Shown here: in pieces, positions 32,572 through 62,131 of the stretch
Layout: each line of letters opens with the position of its first letter
Position numbering within the stretch: the stretch's first letter is position 1
Assembly (NCBI GenBank): GCA_963580455.1
Contig: OY756958.1
Span: 16,814,501 to 16,878,500, forward strand
Direction: 5' to 3'
DNA: 64,000 bases
Source: Euonymus europaeus
Lineage: Eukaryota > Streptophyta > Magnoliopsida > Celastrales > Celastraceae
The notes under the pieces: generated by a model
Told to the model about the DNA's origin: nothing
Database searches by the model: none
What the model saw: only the letters and a program-made list of their open reading frames with translations
Made by a program: the position numbers and the translations under genes

Positions 32572-33757
32572 TGTTAGGAATATATACTATAAGATATGCA
32601 ATATTATATTTGTAGCATTTATTAATAAAATTCATTATTACTTTTCAATGAGAATTTATATAATATAATGTCATGTGCATATTTTGAAATATTCCTTGTA
32701 ATAATGGAAATCCATAGGTACAGTTGTAACACATGATTGAATACGTTTATCTTGATTATGGGAATGGTATAGTTCTGAACACATGTGCTAGTACTCTTAC
32801 ATGTATTGAACTAGACTAAGTCAAGGAAAGTGTTTTTATATTGACTATATAAAACACATACCTCATAATTATTATGAGTGCTTATACTCTTAATCTCGAT
32901 ATAAATAATATGAACAATCATGGACTGCATATTATTTTGAGTAACTAAAGAGTGAGACTCGACTATGAGTCAATAACCTCAGTGAGTTTGACAATAATAG
33001 TACATTAATCAAGAATATTATTTGTTGAAAGAAACCATGTTCCGGTTTAGGGATTTAGGATACCTCTCAAGAAAGCTTATAAGTTTTCATCATGTGAAAC
33101 CCTACAGGCGGATTTAATTATCCGACACATTAACTAATTTAAGCGTAAGACTCGAGGTCTATGATTTATGAATTAAATTGTCAGTAATTTAATCTATAAA
33201 TCAGGTATTAGTTTTCTTAACATGAAGAGTTAATAAGCATTTAATAGTGAACTCGGAATATATTTTGAGGTCATTATGATTCTTTAGTGGAGTGAATTGT
33301 AATTTACCAAAAGAAAAAAAGTTGATTATGTTAATCAGATTTTTCTTTTTGGTATTAAGTCAAAATATATTTGTTATGAGGTTTTTTCTTGTCTCTATAT
33401 AAGGAACTTTAATTGGCAATTAGGGTTACACATTTTTCCACTTAGAAAAACCAAAACCTTAGAGCAAAAACTCTCCCACCTGAGTTTGAGTTCCTAATCC
33501 GAGATCACACAGCAAAAGACATCTTGTTCCGAGCTCTTATTCATGATCAGATCGTGATTTATTTCTTGTGGAAAAATCATGGTAAATGTTTGGTTCGTGA
33601 ACGAAGAAGAAGAAGTCGTTCGTCGTTAGTTGCTCATTGTGCAGATTTTCTTAAGATCAAATCGAATAGGTCTTAAAGGTATAAATCTGAATAGATTGTA
33701 AGTAGAATAGATAGATAATTTTAAATCTGACATGCTTGTGTGCTCCATCAACCATAG
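32572..33757 (+). mobile_element. Copia-type solo LTR (about 1.19 kb)
   Basis: Starts TGTTAGGAATATATACTA, the usual opening of a large plant copia LTR family. It shows a TATATAAGGAA core-promoter-like site near 33398, followed by a leader-like stretch and no coding sequence. CATTG occurs at 32567-32571 and again at 33758-33762, which would be the target duplication. However, the LTR then ends CATAG rather than CA, so the right end is uncertain by several bases. The right CATTG overlaps the first two bases of the neighbouring gypsy LTR, so this LTR appears to have inserted at that edge. Confidence 0.65.
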
Positions 33758-34017
33758 CATTGTAGATACCCAATTCTACAATCATTGAATTTATCAAAAT
33801 CTGCTGAATTGGAGCACCTACAAGTGTTACATGGCAAGGAGAGCTAGACCAAAATACTAGGGCACCAGTGGGATACCTTCCAAAGAAGCTCCAGTGTAAG
33901 AGTAAGAAGTTATCTCAATAGCAAGTAATGGATATATTAAGCAATGATGCAGTGATCGATGCAAATGCAATGCATGAGGGAGGCTATAATAATGGCTATG
34001 TAAATTGGTATGGTGGT

Positions 34018-34712
34018 TGATGTGTGTATTTTTGTACCACATTTATTCATATGTTTCCAATCATAATTCTACTATTTTGAGTTGATTATGAGAATCATTG
34101 TATTTTTTATGTAGGGATGTTGGTATGAAAAAAAGGTAAAAATTGGAGCACATTCAGAGAAGAAAAATATCTCAGGTGCACTTTAGATGCTCGAGCTTGG
34201 AACCAACATCAAAAGATAGCATTCTTCCACTAAATTCCATCATTCCCAACCCTTTGGATGCTCGAGTGCCAGATCCGTCATACGTGATTTTTGGAATTAA
34301 AAATCAGGGAAACGTATTCCTATTTGGGTTCCAATTGGTTTGCACAACTAGGAATGGTTCAGGGTTGATTGAAGGAACTTTTTAGAACCTTGTATTTATT
34401 ATAAATAGGTCTCAAGACCTAAGGGAACGCACACCTAATTTTCTGAATCAAGTTGCTATTGCTTGTGAGACGGCTACCCAACTTTTTTTGTTCTATCATT
34501 CAATCCATGATTTCTTCAGTTCTTCTTCCTTTTTCTTTGATGTTTACTATTATGAATACTAACTAAAATCCTTATTAGGCTATGATTTAGCCAAGCATGA
34601 TAGCTGCAAATTAAATTCTTTCAAGTTTTCAATTCAATTCATAGTTATAGTTCCTAATTGATGTGCTTTAAAGTATATTGTTTGTTTGCATTGACTAGCC
34701 ATCAATTGAATT

Positions 34713-34757
<45 letters not shown>

Positions 34758-35107
34758 CTAGCCAAATCAAATAAATAATCCGCATTTATGTCTTTTGGTA
34801 GAACTAGAATTAGGGAGATTAGCTGTCGACTGCTTCGATTAGGGTTTAGGGGGTATATTGTTTGTATTGCAATAGAATCGCTTGTTGAGATTATGCCCTA
34901 TTTCCTTCTCTTATTGAATTTCTCACTCATTAACTTAGTTGTTTGTACCTATAATTCATCACTCATCGTCGTTACTTTAGTTGTTATTTACATTAATTGC
35001 AAATTTGGTACAATATTGACTTGAACTTGTTTATGTGGGATTGACCTCGTACTTTCACTTTTGTGCTATTAAAGTACACTTTTTCACTTGTGAGTATTTT
35101 AACATCA
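34018..35107. mobile_element. Non-coding 1.09-kb insert in the Tat-like LTR
   Basis: Interrupts the alignment of the two LTRs exactly between GGTGG and CTTAGAGG. Its ends are TGATGTGTG and TTTTAACATCA. The flanking words GTGGT and TTGGC could be a mutated 5-bp duplication. It has no coding potential and contains an (AT)n run. Its right end (GGGATTGACCTCGTACTTTC, TGTGCTATT, AGTACACTTTT) resembles the right end of the insert in copia 2 gag (17901-19035). I infer a related non-autonomous element or solo LTR. Confidence 0.6.
34717..34754. repeat. (AT)n microsatellite
   Basis: About 18 uninterrupted AT units. Confidence 0.95.
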
Positions 35108-35828
35108 TTGGCTTAGAGGCGGAGCAACTTTGTAATGGGATATTGGTGGTGGAAATGTGGGTTCAGAGGGGTGGAGTTAGACAACTTTGCGGTGAGAGAG
35201 TCTTCAGGCTCTGTTTTTCATGTCCCCTCATTGTAGAGAGTGGAGGGGGTATTTATAGTATGGACACCGCGTGACACTTACGTAATTCGAGATTGATAGT
35301 ATAGGGCTCAAACGGCTAGCACAAGTACTAGGTCGGTACAATAGGAGGGTGGTGGAATAGGGATATCAAGTGGCCAATGCAGGTCTTTAACAGGTGGGAG
35401 GTATGGCCAGCATGAGACTATGTTGGTTTGTAGGTATAGTGTCAGTTCATGGGAGACAGTATTAGATCATGGGGAGGGACTCTATTTATGAAGTACAATG
35501 TCAAAAGATATGTTTTTGGCATGGGGATCTTGAGCAGGTGGCATCTTTGCTTGGCAGGGATGTTTGGTCGCCCCACATAGTGAGTGAATTCAAAGAGATT
35601 GGTATATGTATGATACAGATGCTGAGAAGAGATGAGTGGATTGGATTAAATCTGACGACCTTTCGAGATATAGTCTCAAAGGCGGCGTGCGATGTTGATT
35701 GTTGGCGCCCATTGTGTGATGTTTCACAACGGGTGAGCATTCCTTGAGGAAGACTATTGAATTGGCACTACTTTAACTGGTCAATTAGTCAATGTACAAA
35801 CATCCTTCCAGATAAATTTCTTACGGTA

Positions 35829-37030
35829 GCGACGAAGTGGCTGAAAAGTATACCTATTTAGCAGAGTGAGTGGCCTGGTTTTTGGGAAGCATTTCTTCTA
35901 GCATCTACAACTGAGTTTCAAAAGGGTAAGTTGTCGCTTTGCTTTTTTCTAATCGTATTCCTTCAAATATGTGTTTGTTGTTTTTTTCTTGTAGATCTTT
36001 CTGTTTTCAGTTTCTATGTAAAGGAAGAGATTTTTCTCTGTGGAGGAATTGATCGAGGAGCTAGGTGTGACTAACGAAATGGTGAGGGAGAAGAGGGTTA
36101 TAGAAAGTGAGGCTGAATGAGCAGCAGGCAAGGCGACCAGGGCCGAAGTGCGAATGGTTTTGAAGTGGAGGGTTGAGAAATCCAATCCATTGGGCAACAA
36201 GTAGCAGGCCTTGGGGATCAAAAGGGCTTGCTAGACTCTAAAGAAGGGTGGTTGGGTGAAGGTTGTGGCATTTTATCGTAGTACTATGGTTACCAAAGTG
36301 GCTTCAAGCAAAAGTGGGGCAAGCTTGGCCTTGGATGGAATGAATGAAAATGTGGACATATTTCCCAGTATGTCTGACTTTGATAAGGACGCCAAATATA
36401 TGGGGACTTTGACGACCCTAGCAAATGAGACGGCGTCCACTGTCCATACTAATGTTGAGGAGGGGTAGTCACCAAGGAGAATTCAGAAGGGAGAGAATGA
36501 AGTCTAGATTGAGTTCTTTTAGGGAGGTGAGACGAGAGAGCGAGAAAGAGAGAAAGAGATAGAGGGAGAGAAGAGATGAAGGGCCCTGTTGAAATTGTCA
36601 AAGGACCAACAACGGATGATAATTCGGATGAACTTAAGGAGAGATGAGGTTCTCACAAGGGGGAATCGCCTCAAGAGATGTCTGGATATTGAAGGGGACT
36701 CCTAAGAATCATAAGTGTCTACGCACCCTTAAATGGAAGATGTTCAAGATTGGTGATGGGACTTCGTAATCTGCCACTATGAAAGGGCGAAGGTGTTTTA
36801 TAGGGTTGCCACTCAAGGAGCCTATTCTATCTCTATTTCTTTCTCGATGAATGCTTTTGTTTGTTCGTCTTCTAGAGCCTTGCCTATAGACTTCCAAGAT
36901 CTTCTCTTCTCTATTGATGAAAAAATTATAGGCAACAAAGGAATGCCTTAAGTCTTGAAGGAGGGTGAAGGGACACCAGTCGTTCTCGTGGTACAAGATA
37001 TTTAAGGGTGTTAAAGAAGGGACAAGGTGT
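35829..37030 (-). other. 3' internal part of the Tat-like element, unassigned
   Basis: Lies between the left LTR and the left RT copy. No integrase or RNase H motif could be identified. It includes GAGA-rich sequence near 36530-36575. Confidence 0.4.
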
Positions 37031-37480
37031 GACGCAGGGAATTTACTAGTATATCATCGATATACATTTCCCTCATGTCCCTTAGCAATTTTGCAAACAT
37101 TTTATTCATTAGCCTCTGATAAGTCGCTTGACATTTTTTTAATCCAAAGGGCATCACCTTATAGCAAAAGATTCACTTTTCAATAATGAAGGTCTTCTTC
37201 TCTTGATCGTCGGGGTGCATTAGAATCTTATTGTATTCTAAGAAAGCATCCATGAAGGTTGGCATTTCATGTCTAGTAGTGGATTCTACCCATCATGTCA
37301 ATGCGGGGAAGTGGAAATGAGTCTTTTGGGTAGGCCTTATTTAGGTCAATGAAATCTATACACACTCGCCACTTCCCATTTTTCTTTTTTCACTACTATG
37401 ACGTTGGCAAGCCATTTTGAATACTTTACTTCTCTGAAAAATTTGTTGTCAATAAACTGCTCGACCTCTTCGTTGGCGAA
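37031..37480 (-). pseudogene. Second copy of a Tat-like RT segment
   Basis: Closely similar to 37979-38402 on the same strand. It includes the codons for the YIDD catalytic box (at about 37050-37065) and the words CTTCATTATTGAAAAGTG and GGTTTTTGCGAACATG-like neighbours. Stops and small indels are present. It lies about 938 bp from the other copy. Confidence 0.8.
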
Positions 37481-37719
37481 TGCCAACTTCTCCATCTAGC
37501 TATAATGGCTTTTTGTCTCGAAAAGGCTTTTTTAAACATAATAGGTCAGGAGCTATTTTGAATTTTCTTCTCTTACAAAAATGACACTTATAGCTATTTT
37601 TTAGATGGCTAGATACAAATATAGCTACTCTCCTTCTTTGAGGTTTGAGAGTAATGGTGGGGAGGTGAGGTAGGCCTTCAATTATTGTATAGCGTTTTTA
37701 CATTCCCTGATCCACTTGA

Positions 37720-38480
37720 AATCGGTTGTCTTTCGCTAAGTGGCGAGGCTTCTTGTTAATTTTTCAACTTCTTTAATGTTGGTTGGCGATGGGATGTTCA
37801 AAATCGATCTAATTTGATCTGGATTGGCTTCAATCCCTTGTTGGGTTACCATGTATCCCCATAACTTCCCAGATGTCATTCCAAATGAGCAATTCGAGGG
37901 GTTCAACTTTATGTTATACTTGACAAGAAGGTCAAACGATTGATGTAGGTGGTTTAGGTGGTGCTTGGCGAGTAGGGACTTTACTAGTATATCATCGATA
38001 TACACTTCCATCATGTCCCCTAGCAAGTTTGCAAACATTTTATTCATCAGCCTCTGATAAGTCGCCCAACATTTTTTTGAATCCAAAGGGCATCACTTTA
38101 TCGCAAAAGATTCACTTTTCAATAATGAAGGTCTTCTTCTCTTGATCATTGGGGTGCATTAGAATCTTATTGTATCCTAAGAAAGAATCCATGAAGTTTG
38201 GCATTTCATGTCTAGTGGTGCATTCTACCATCAAGTCAATGTGAGGTAAGTATTTTTGGTAGGCCTTATTTAGGTCAGTGAAATCTATGCATACTCACCA
38301 CTTCCTATTTTTCTTTTTCAATACTACGACGTTGGCAAGCTATTTTGGATACTTTACTTGTCTTACAAATTTGTTGTCAATTAACTTATGGACCTCTTTG
38401 TTGATTACTCGATTTTGCTCTAGGGAAAATTTTTGCATTTTCTATTTGACTGGTTGGTGGTTGGGATCTGTTTGGAGCTG
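37720..38480 (-). pseudogene. Tat-like reverse transcriptase
   Basis: Minus-strand frame 37736-38086 reads CWATYQRLMNKMF, then VYIDDILVKS with the catalytic YIDD box, NPSNCSFGM and GIEANPDQIRSILNIPSP. This is the palm-thumb region of a gypsy RT (Tat branch). Further 5' RT sequence continues with frame breaks to about 38480. It functions, when intact, in copying element RNA to DNA. This copy is disrupted. Confidence 0.88.
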
Positions 38481-38783
38481 ATGGTGAGTGATACTTGAGT
38501 CAATTTTGATCTTATCAGAATGCGATCAGGAAAAACAATGTCGGTGATTGACAATGAATTCAATCATATTTCCTCTTAAGGGTTGAGCCAGGCGGGCATT
38601 ATTAGGACCTTTCACTCGGGGGGGTTATGCATTAATGGGGATTTCATCTATTTCTTCCATATTTGGGGCATGATGCTTGCTTGCTCTTGCCTATTGTTGT
38701 AATTGTAATAACTGAAGTTGTTTTTCTTTGTTTCTCATTGCATTCTTATAGCATTCTCGAAAGGCTAGCTGCTTGCCATGAAT

Positions 38784-39180
38784 TTATTCAACACCAATGT
38801 CGGTGGGGAACTTCAAGACTTGGTGGTAGGTCTTCATAGTATAATGTTGTAGGCAAATTGGAAATCCAGAACTAGGAATCTTGTGTGGATGTTGACTCCA
38901 ATGGCATATACTAGTAGTGCAATTTCTCCTTCTGTGATTTTGCTTTCTCTGTCGATGCTGTAGAGAGTAATTGGCCGTCAAATGATGAAAGACTCATCTA
39001 TTAGCATCTGTTTCAAGCAACTTAGCATGAATATGTTCGTCGAGCTTCCATCATCTATTAGGATCTTTCTGATTTTACAATTGCTAACTTGTTGGGCGAC
39101 GATGTCAACATCAGGTTTAAGCAGGTTTGTCACTACATTATCATCAAAGGTGATTACCTGATTCATAGGGGTCCTAGTTG
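38784..39180 (-). pseudogene. Tat-like aspartic protease region
   Basis: The minus-strand frame from about 39166 has VTNLLKPDVDIVAQQVSNCK and IRKILIDDGSSTNIFM, the retropepsin active-site context (D-[T/D/N]-G-S-S). A shifted frame then continues with IGVNIHTRFLVLDFQFAYN and IILxRPT, both typical of Tat proteases. It contains frameshifts. Confidence 0.78.
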
Positions 39181-39949
39181 TACAACTTTTTCTGACGTCG
39201 AGATTGATTGCCTTTCTTACCTATTTCTTGCCAGTCGAATATGATATGCCACTGACTTTGGACCCTCTAACAATCATGATGGAAGGTTCGTGGGTAGCAC
39301 CTTTTTCTTCCAACGTCATAAGAGCCTCAATTGTTCTTAATGGTTCTTCTTTACAGGGATCAACCACCTTGGAGAGTGTTGACTTCCCTTTATCTATGTG
39401 AAATTATGTTAGGTGCTCTTTTTCAGGAGATTTGCCACTTCGTATCTCAATGCTATGCAATTTGGGGTAGTAAGCACAAAGTCACGATGGAAATCGCATC
39501 ATTTACTTTCATCTTTGTTTCCTGGAGTGGGTTTCTCTAGTCATTTGACTTTGTTCCCCACTGTTGGCGAAGACAGCCATAGCCTCCTCGAGGTGGATGT
39601 TGAGGTTGTACTTAGGCGCTTTGACAAAGTGGGTACTTTGCTGTTGCTGTCATACTTCATCTCGCCTCGTAAAATTAGGGATTGGAGAGCTTTTTAGTCC
39701 CTGTTTCTCATCTTGTCGTCGCTGTTCATTGTGGGGCGTCGACAAGCGTCTTCCTCCCACCTGATTTGGATGATGGCATATGGAATCGGTCTTCTATGCT
39801 TTTACAATCATATTTGGTTCTATGCTCATAGAGGCCAACATCCAGTAGTCCTCCATTCTTAAAGGCGCAGAAGGTCATTTTTGGGTTTTAGTTATACAAG
39901 TCTTCCAAGCATTTGGCTATCATTCGATTGCTAGCAAAGTGCAGCAAAA

Positions 39950-40330
39950 AGGTGTCGACTAGCTAGGCGAATAAGGATATCATGCCTATCGATAAGCTGA
40001 TGTACCACTGTAGGGCGGCTCTAGTAAACCTCGATTTAGAGCCTTTAAACATGCTGGCTTCTCTTACATCTCTTGGGATAGCAATCGCTAACATTTTTTC
40101 TTTGTAGTGAGCAACATGTTCACTTGGATCAATGGTCCCTTCATACAGCCTCATCACGAGGAGCACAAATCACACTGGAGCCTCAGTTTGAGTGATGTCC
40201 TCAGTGAAATGAGAATCAACATAATAATTAGCAGAGGTTCTCTCTAGCATTATCGCCACTTCGGGGACTTTATTTAGCATGACCTCAGATTCAATTATCT
40301 TCTGCAATATCAGCTCAGCCACTGTCCTAT
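39950..40330 (-). pseudogene. Tat-like Gag fragment
   Basis: The minus-strand frame at about 39963-40166 reads YEGTIDPSEHVAHYKEKML and, after it, FTRAALQWYISLSIGMISLF. This is the retrotransposon Gag core (Y-x-G-x-x-D-P-x-E-H ... A-x-x-W). Stops lie on both sides. Confidence 0.75.
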
Positions 40331-40846
40331 TTGCAGGGCTTCATATGGGGGAGGAAACATCCTCGGTCGAGTATGGATAGGTGGCAGCTATCAGCCTCTA
40401 CTCATTATGAATGGGATGGTTTTTCTCGCGTGCACATTACTTGGATTTAATAGGGTTGAGGCTTCTTCCCTGTGTTAAGGGTGAGGCATTCTTTCTCAAA
40501 GATTATCCCTGGATGAAGTATCTACTTAGTCCTACGGTCAGTGGTGAACATTGTAGGGTCTTAAGACTTCATCGGGTGATTAGCACTCGTTCAGTTGATT
40601 AGACAAAATAGCGATTCTGTTTGCCAACAATCTACTATTTAGTTCACGCCATTTCTCATTCTCGCATTCCAGTGTGACCAAGCGGTTGGTGGTTTGCTAC
40701 ATCTGTTCTTGCATAGTGGCCATCTAAGTCATCAGGTCAATTAGAGTTCCCGTTCTGGGGCAGACGTGATCTCAAGCTCTGATTTGGGTTTTGACTTCCA
40801 GTGTTGTCTATTGTAAACTTGTGGGGACCCCACAGTAGGCACTAGA

Positions 40847-41800
40847 TTATAGATACCCAATTTTACAATTGTTTAATTTGTCAAAATTTGCTGAGGTGGA
40901 CCACCTACAAGTGTGACCTGGCAAGGAGCGTCAGATCAAAATACTAAGGCACCAATGGGGTACATGCCAAAGAAGCTCCGGTGTGAGAGTAAGTAGTTGT
41001 CCCAATAGCAAGTAGTTGATATATTAAGCGAAAATCCAGTGATCGATGCAAATGCAATGCATAACGGAGGCTATAAGCATGTCTATGTAGATTGGTGCAG
41101 TGGCTTGGAGGTTGAGGAACTTTGTAGCGGGATATTGGTGGCTGAAATGTGACTTCAGAGGGGCAGAGTTAGACAACTATGTGGTGAGGGAGTGTCCAGG
41201 GTCTATTTTTAATGTCTCCTCGCTATAGATAGTGGAGGGGTAATTATAGTTTGGCCACTAAGTGGCATTTACGTAATTCAAGATCAATAGTATAGGGCTC
41301 AAACGCCTGGCACAGGTACTAGGCCGGTACAAGAGTAGGATGGTGGAATAGGGACATTAGACGGCCAATCGAGGTCTTTCACAGGTGGGAGGTCTAGTTG
41401 ACATGAGACAATGTTTAATTTGTAGGTACAATGTCAGGTCATGGAAGACAATGTCAGATCGAGGGAAGAGACTCTGTTTATAAAGTATGATGTCAGAAGA
41501 TATGCTTTTGATAAAGCGATCTTGGCCAGGTGGCATCCTTGTTTGACAGGGATGTTTTTGGTTGCCCCACGTAATGGGTTAATTTGAAGAGGTTGGTATA
41601 TGTATGAAGCAGATGCAGATGCAGATGCAAATGCCAAATAGAAATGAGTGAATTATACCTGACAGCATTTCGAGATATTGTCTCAAAGGCGGTGTGCGGT
41701 GTTGATCCAAGTTTATTGACTTGGCGCTGCTTTGACCAGTCAATAATTCAAAGATCCCTTTTTTACCTTTACAAGCATCCTTCCGGATAAATTCGTTGCA
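40847..41800 (-). repeat. 5' LTR of the Tat-like element
   Basis: About 954 bp, the partner of 33761-35828. Immediately inside it, on the minus strand, is TAGTGCCTACTGTGGGG, a phrase commonly seen just after the 5' LTR in this group. A GCAGAT trinucleotide-pair repeat occurs near 41609-41628. Confidence 0.82.
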
Positions 41801-42908
41801 TACCTTTCAGATTAATCATGAATCAACTATGTGAAAACATAATTAGACTTTAAAATCTATATCCATTCAAGAAAACAAAGAACTAAAAAAGTATTTTTCA
41901 ATTTCAAAAGAATTAAAATTTAAAATTTAAAATTTAAAAGTTAAAAGAATCCTTTCAAAAAATTTACCTATACTTAACATTAGAGTTCTCTTTTTTTTTA
42001 GAGGATCAGTAGACCCCTTAGTTAAGGGTGGCTTAGGCCCTGATAGGACATTGACCCTCCCCTGATCTGGTAATGCTTGCCTATATTTATGTTGAGAAAA
42101 ACGTAACGAAAGAACCTATGCCAATAGGTTCAAGTGCCAGCAAAATTTCATGACCCAAAGTTGCAAAATGTCCTTAAATGAATTAGATAATAAATTTATG
42201 CTCCTGAAAATGTTGAACTCTGGATGCTTATTTAATCCTGGGTACAAAGAAAAAGGAACGAAATAGAAACTGGAAAATGTTTAACTCAGGATGCTTATTT
42301 CTTAGGTTTTGAATTTGCTGATTTAGTTGGAAGTGTTTCGATATTACTACTACCTCTTGACATCATGTAGTTCACAGATCTTATGGGCATCCCCTAGAGT
42401 TAACTTCAATATCAGAACCTAACCTAATTGACCAGCCTTGACACAAACCAAAACCAAAACAAAAACAATGCACAGACGGAGAACATAACTAGATGTTCAT
42501 TACGTTCAATATTTTTAACTCGAAATTTCAAATACAATACAAACTTCCAACCTAAGCAGATACATCATACATTTAGTATTTTCCTCGCTGACCCCACAAC
42601 CGAAACTCAAACAATGTTGTCTATAACTTAAAACTATCATTGTCACTTTCACTCCCAGCAACTCAACTGACCATCTGTTTCCCTTATTCTTTCAAGGGAG
42701 AAAATAAACCCAACCACCTCCCAAAATAATGACATGTTTATGTATATCCGCTATTTTCCAACTCTTGGGGTCGAACCCTGTCATTTTAAAGACAATTGAA
42801 AGGGGCAAAAAGAACTCCATGGAATAATATGATAAAGAGGGGACAAAAATCAGGCCGCAGACTTCTCTACATCTGAAAATCTATGAGAAACTTTAAACTC
42901 CTCTACTA
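41801..42908 (-). other. 3' flank and probable 3' UTR of SEC23
   Basis: No coding sequence. The part next to 42909 should contain the SEC23 3' UTR, but I cannot place a poly(A) signal with confidence. An AATTTAAA-type short repeat lies near 41915-41945. Confidence 0.45.
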
Positions 42909-60564
<17,656 letters not shown>

Positions 60565-61039
60565 GGTTGAGATTGATTAACTTGATCGATTGATCTATGT
60601 TTGTGTTTGTGGGTTTGGAATGATCAGTGGAGAGTGAAGAGAAATCGAAACGTGGGTTTTTCGGATTGAATTGTTTTAGCAAAATGCGACCCCTGAAGAA
60701 AGGAAAAGAAAGGGGTCACCGCAAAGGAGGCAGACGGAGAAGACACGATCGAGGGAATTTCTCTAAATTTTGGCTTCGCTAAATTCTGGTTCTCAGAATT
60801 GGAGATTTCTGTCCAACTGTTGCTCAATATTTTTAACTCATAAGTAAATGGAGATCTCTGTTCAGGTATAGCTTCAATATTTTTAACTCATAAATGAATG
60901 GGAAATTTACAGGGAAAGACAAATGTTGCATTTAAGGATCAATGCTTCATAGATCCTCGAAACTAATTTTGTTACCCATTAACAATATTCATTAATTTCA
61001 TAGTCCAATAAATTTAGGGAAAATTAGACTTAAGTCCAA
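60565..61039 (-). promoter_or_regulatory. SEC23 5' UTR and promoter region
   Basis: Upstream of the SEC23 start on the minus strand. It contains C/T-rich sequence on the gene strand near 60700-60760, common in plant 5' UTRs. A short direct repeat lies at about 60823-60900 (CAATATTTTTAACTCATAA, twice, 47 bp apart). No TATA box could be assigned with confidence. Confidence 0.5.
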
Positions 61040-62131
61040 ATATATTAAGGGTTTTTTGGAAAAATAACCCTCACTTTCATAATTTTTGGAGATCTAACCC
61101 CACCACTCATTATATCTAAACTTTAACCCTTTTGTCAAAGAAAAAGACGTTGATGCCCTTACACGTCTTTTGATGCACGTTCCCTCCAAGAAAACCCTAG
61201 AACCCACGAAAACCAGCTTACATCTTGCTCGCCTCTTCCTCTCTCTCTTCCTCCATGGCTCGTACCTCTCAAGCTTCGAAGTGAGGTAGATCTCTCACCT
61301 TGTTCAGCATTTGGTCATAGACGTCTCCCAGAAAGGATCCTAAACTCTGGAACAAGGACCAAACGCAAGCTCCATGTTCGAGTGTATGAACATACCAGTT
61401 CTCAACGCCATTTCGAAGTGTCCAGCACTCCACCCTTTCTCGGACTACTTATCCAAAGCTCCAAAGCTTCATCTGTTGTTGGACATCTTGTCCTCAGTTT
61501 TTGTTTGCCTTCTAATTTTGTTTTGAGGAGGAATATCACTAAAGTAAGGTTAGTCTGATGCATTTGGTTTTGAGAACTGGCATATATTACAACCAAATGA
61601 TACAAAGTGAAATATTTATTTGATAAATGCATGTATTGTTCGTCCAGGAGTAGTTTCGTTCAGACAATTTTTTCATTGACAAGTAGCTTTAATATTGGTT
61701 GACAAGTAGTTTTATTCTCGTTGATATGGGCTAATGTTTTTATTGAGAAATATGTTTAAGCTTGTTTATCTGGGTCAACTTTTTTCGTTGATAAATAGTT
61801 TTATTTTCATTGATATGAGTTAGTTTTTTTGTTGACAAATAGGTTTAAACTCGTTTATCTGGGTCAAGTTGGTTCGTTGAGAAATATGTTTAAAGTCATT
61901 TATCTGGGTCAAATTTTTTTCGTTGATAAATAGTTTTATTTTCGTTTATATGTGTCAATTTTTTCGTTGACAAATATGTTTCTAATTTTTTCCGTTTATC
62001 CCATATAACCATTTGGTTGATAAATATCTAAAAACTTTTTGTTTACAAATGTATGTTTTTTTTGTTTATAATTATTTGCATGTATGTGTATAAATTTTTC
62101 GTTGACTACTTGTTATCTCTGTGATTCAGAA
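61040..62131 (+). mobile_element. 5' region of a Mutator-like element with GTTGATA-type repeats
   Basis: Non-coding stretch leading to the MULE transposase. From 61660 to 62110 it is built from imperfect 50-60-bp units with CGTTGATAAATAGTTTTA, GACAAATA(T/G)GTTT and GTTTATCTGGGTCAA. A CAG acceptor-like site lies just before the transposase ATG, so a 5' UTR intron is possible. The element end was not located. Confidence 0.5.
61660..62110 (+). repeat. Imperfect repeat array built on CGTTGATA / GTTGACAA
   Basis: At least seven phrases of CGTTGA(T/C)A(A/T) alternate with GTTTATCTGGGTCAA (three copies, near 61765, 61855 and 61900). The same GTTGATA wording reappears right of the transposase at 63690-63900. 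Confidence 0.8.

Larger units (their letters stand above)
33761..35828 (-). repeat. 3' LTR of the Tat-like element (enlarged by an insert)
   Basis: Matches 40847-41800 over about 970 bp once the insert 34018-35107 is set aside. On the minus strand it ends GGGTATCTACA at 33761. Confidence 0.82.
33761..41800 (-). mobile_element. Ty3/gypsy retrotransposon, Tat-like, minus strand, decayed
   Basis: Related LTR copies lie at 33761-about 35828 and about 40847-41800. Shared words include TAGATACCCAATT, CCAAAGAAGCTCC, AGTGATCGATGCAAATGCAATGCAT, GTATAGGGCTCAAACG and TCAAAGGCGG. Between them, on the minus strand, are Gag, protease and RT fragments in gypsy order from right to left. The minus-strand RT phrase GIEANPDQIR is typical of the Tat/Retand branch. 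Coding parts contain many stops, and part of the RT is present twice. A 1.09-kb insert enlarges the left LTR. No convincing target duplication was found. Confidence 0.85.

Noticed and set aside
41797..41801. TGCAT as a target duplication for the Tat-like element (matching the word near 32565)
   Set aside because: It would make the right LTR end without CA and cut into the aligned LTR end. Similarity of the two LTRs runs past this point.
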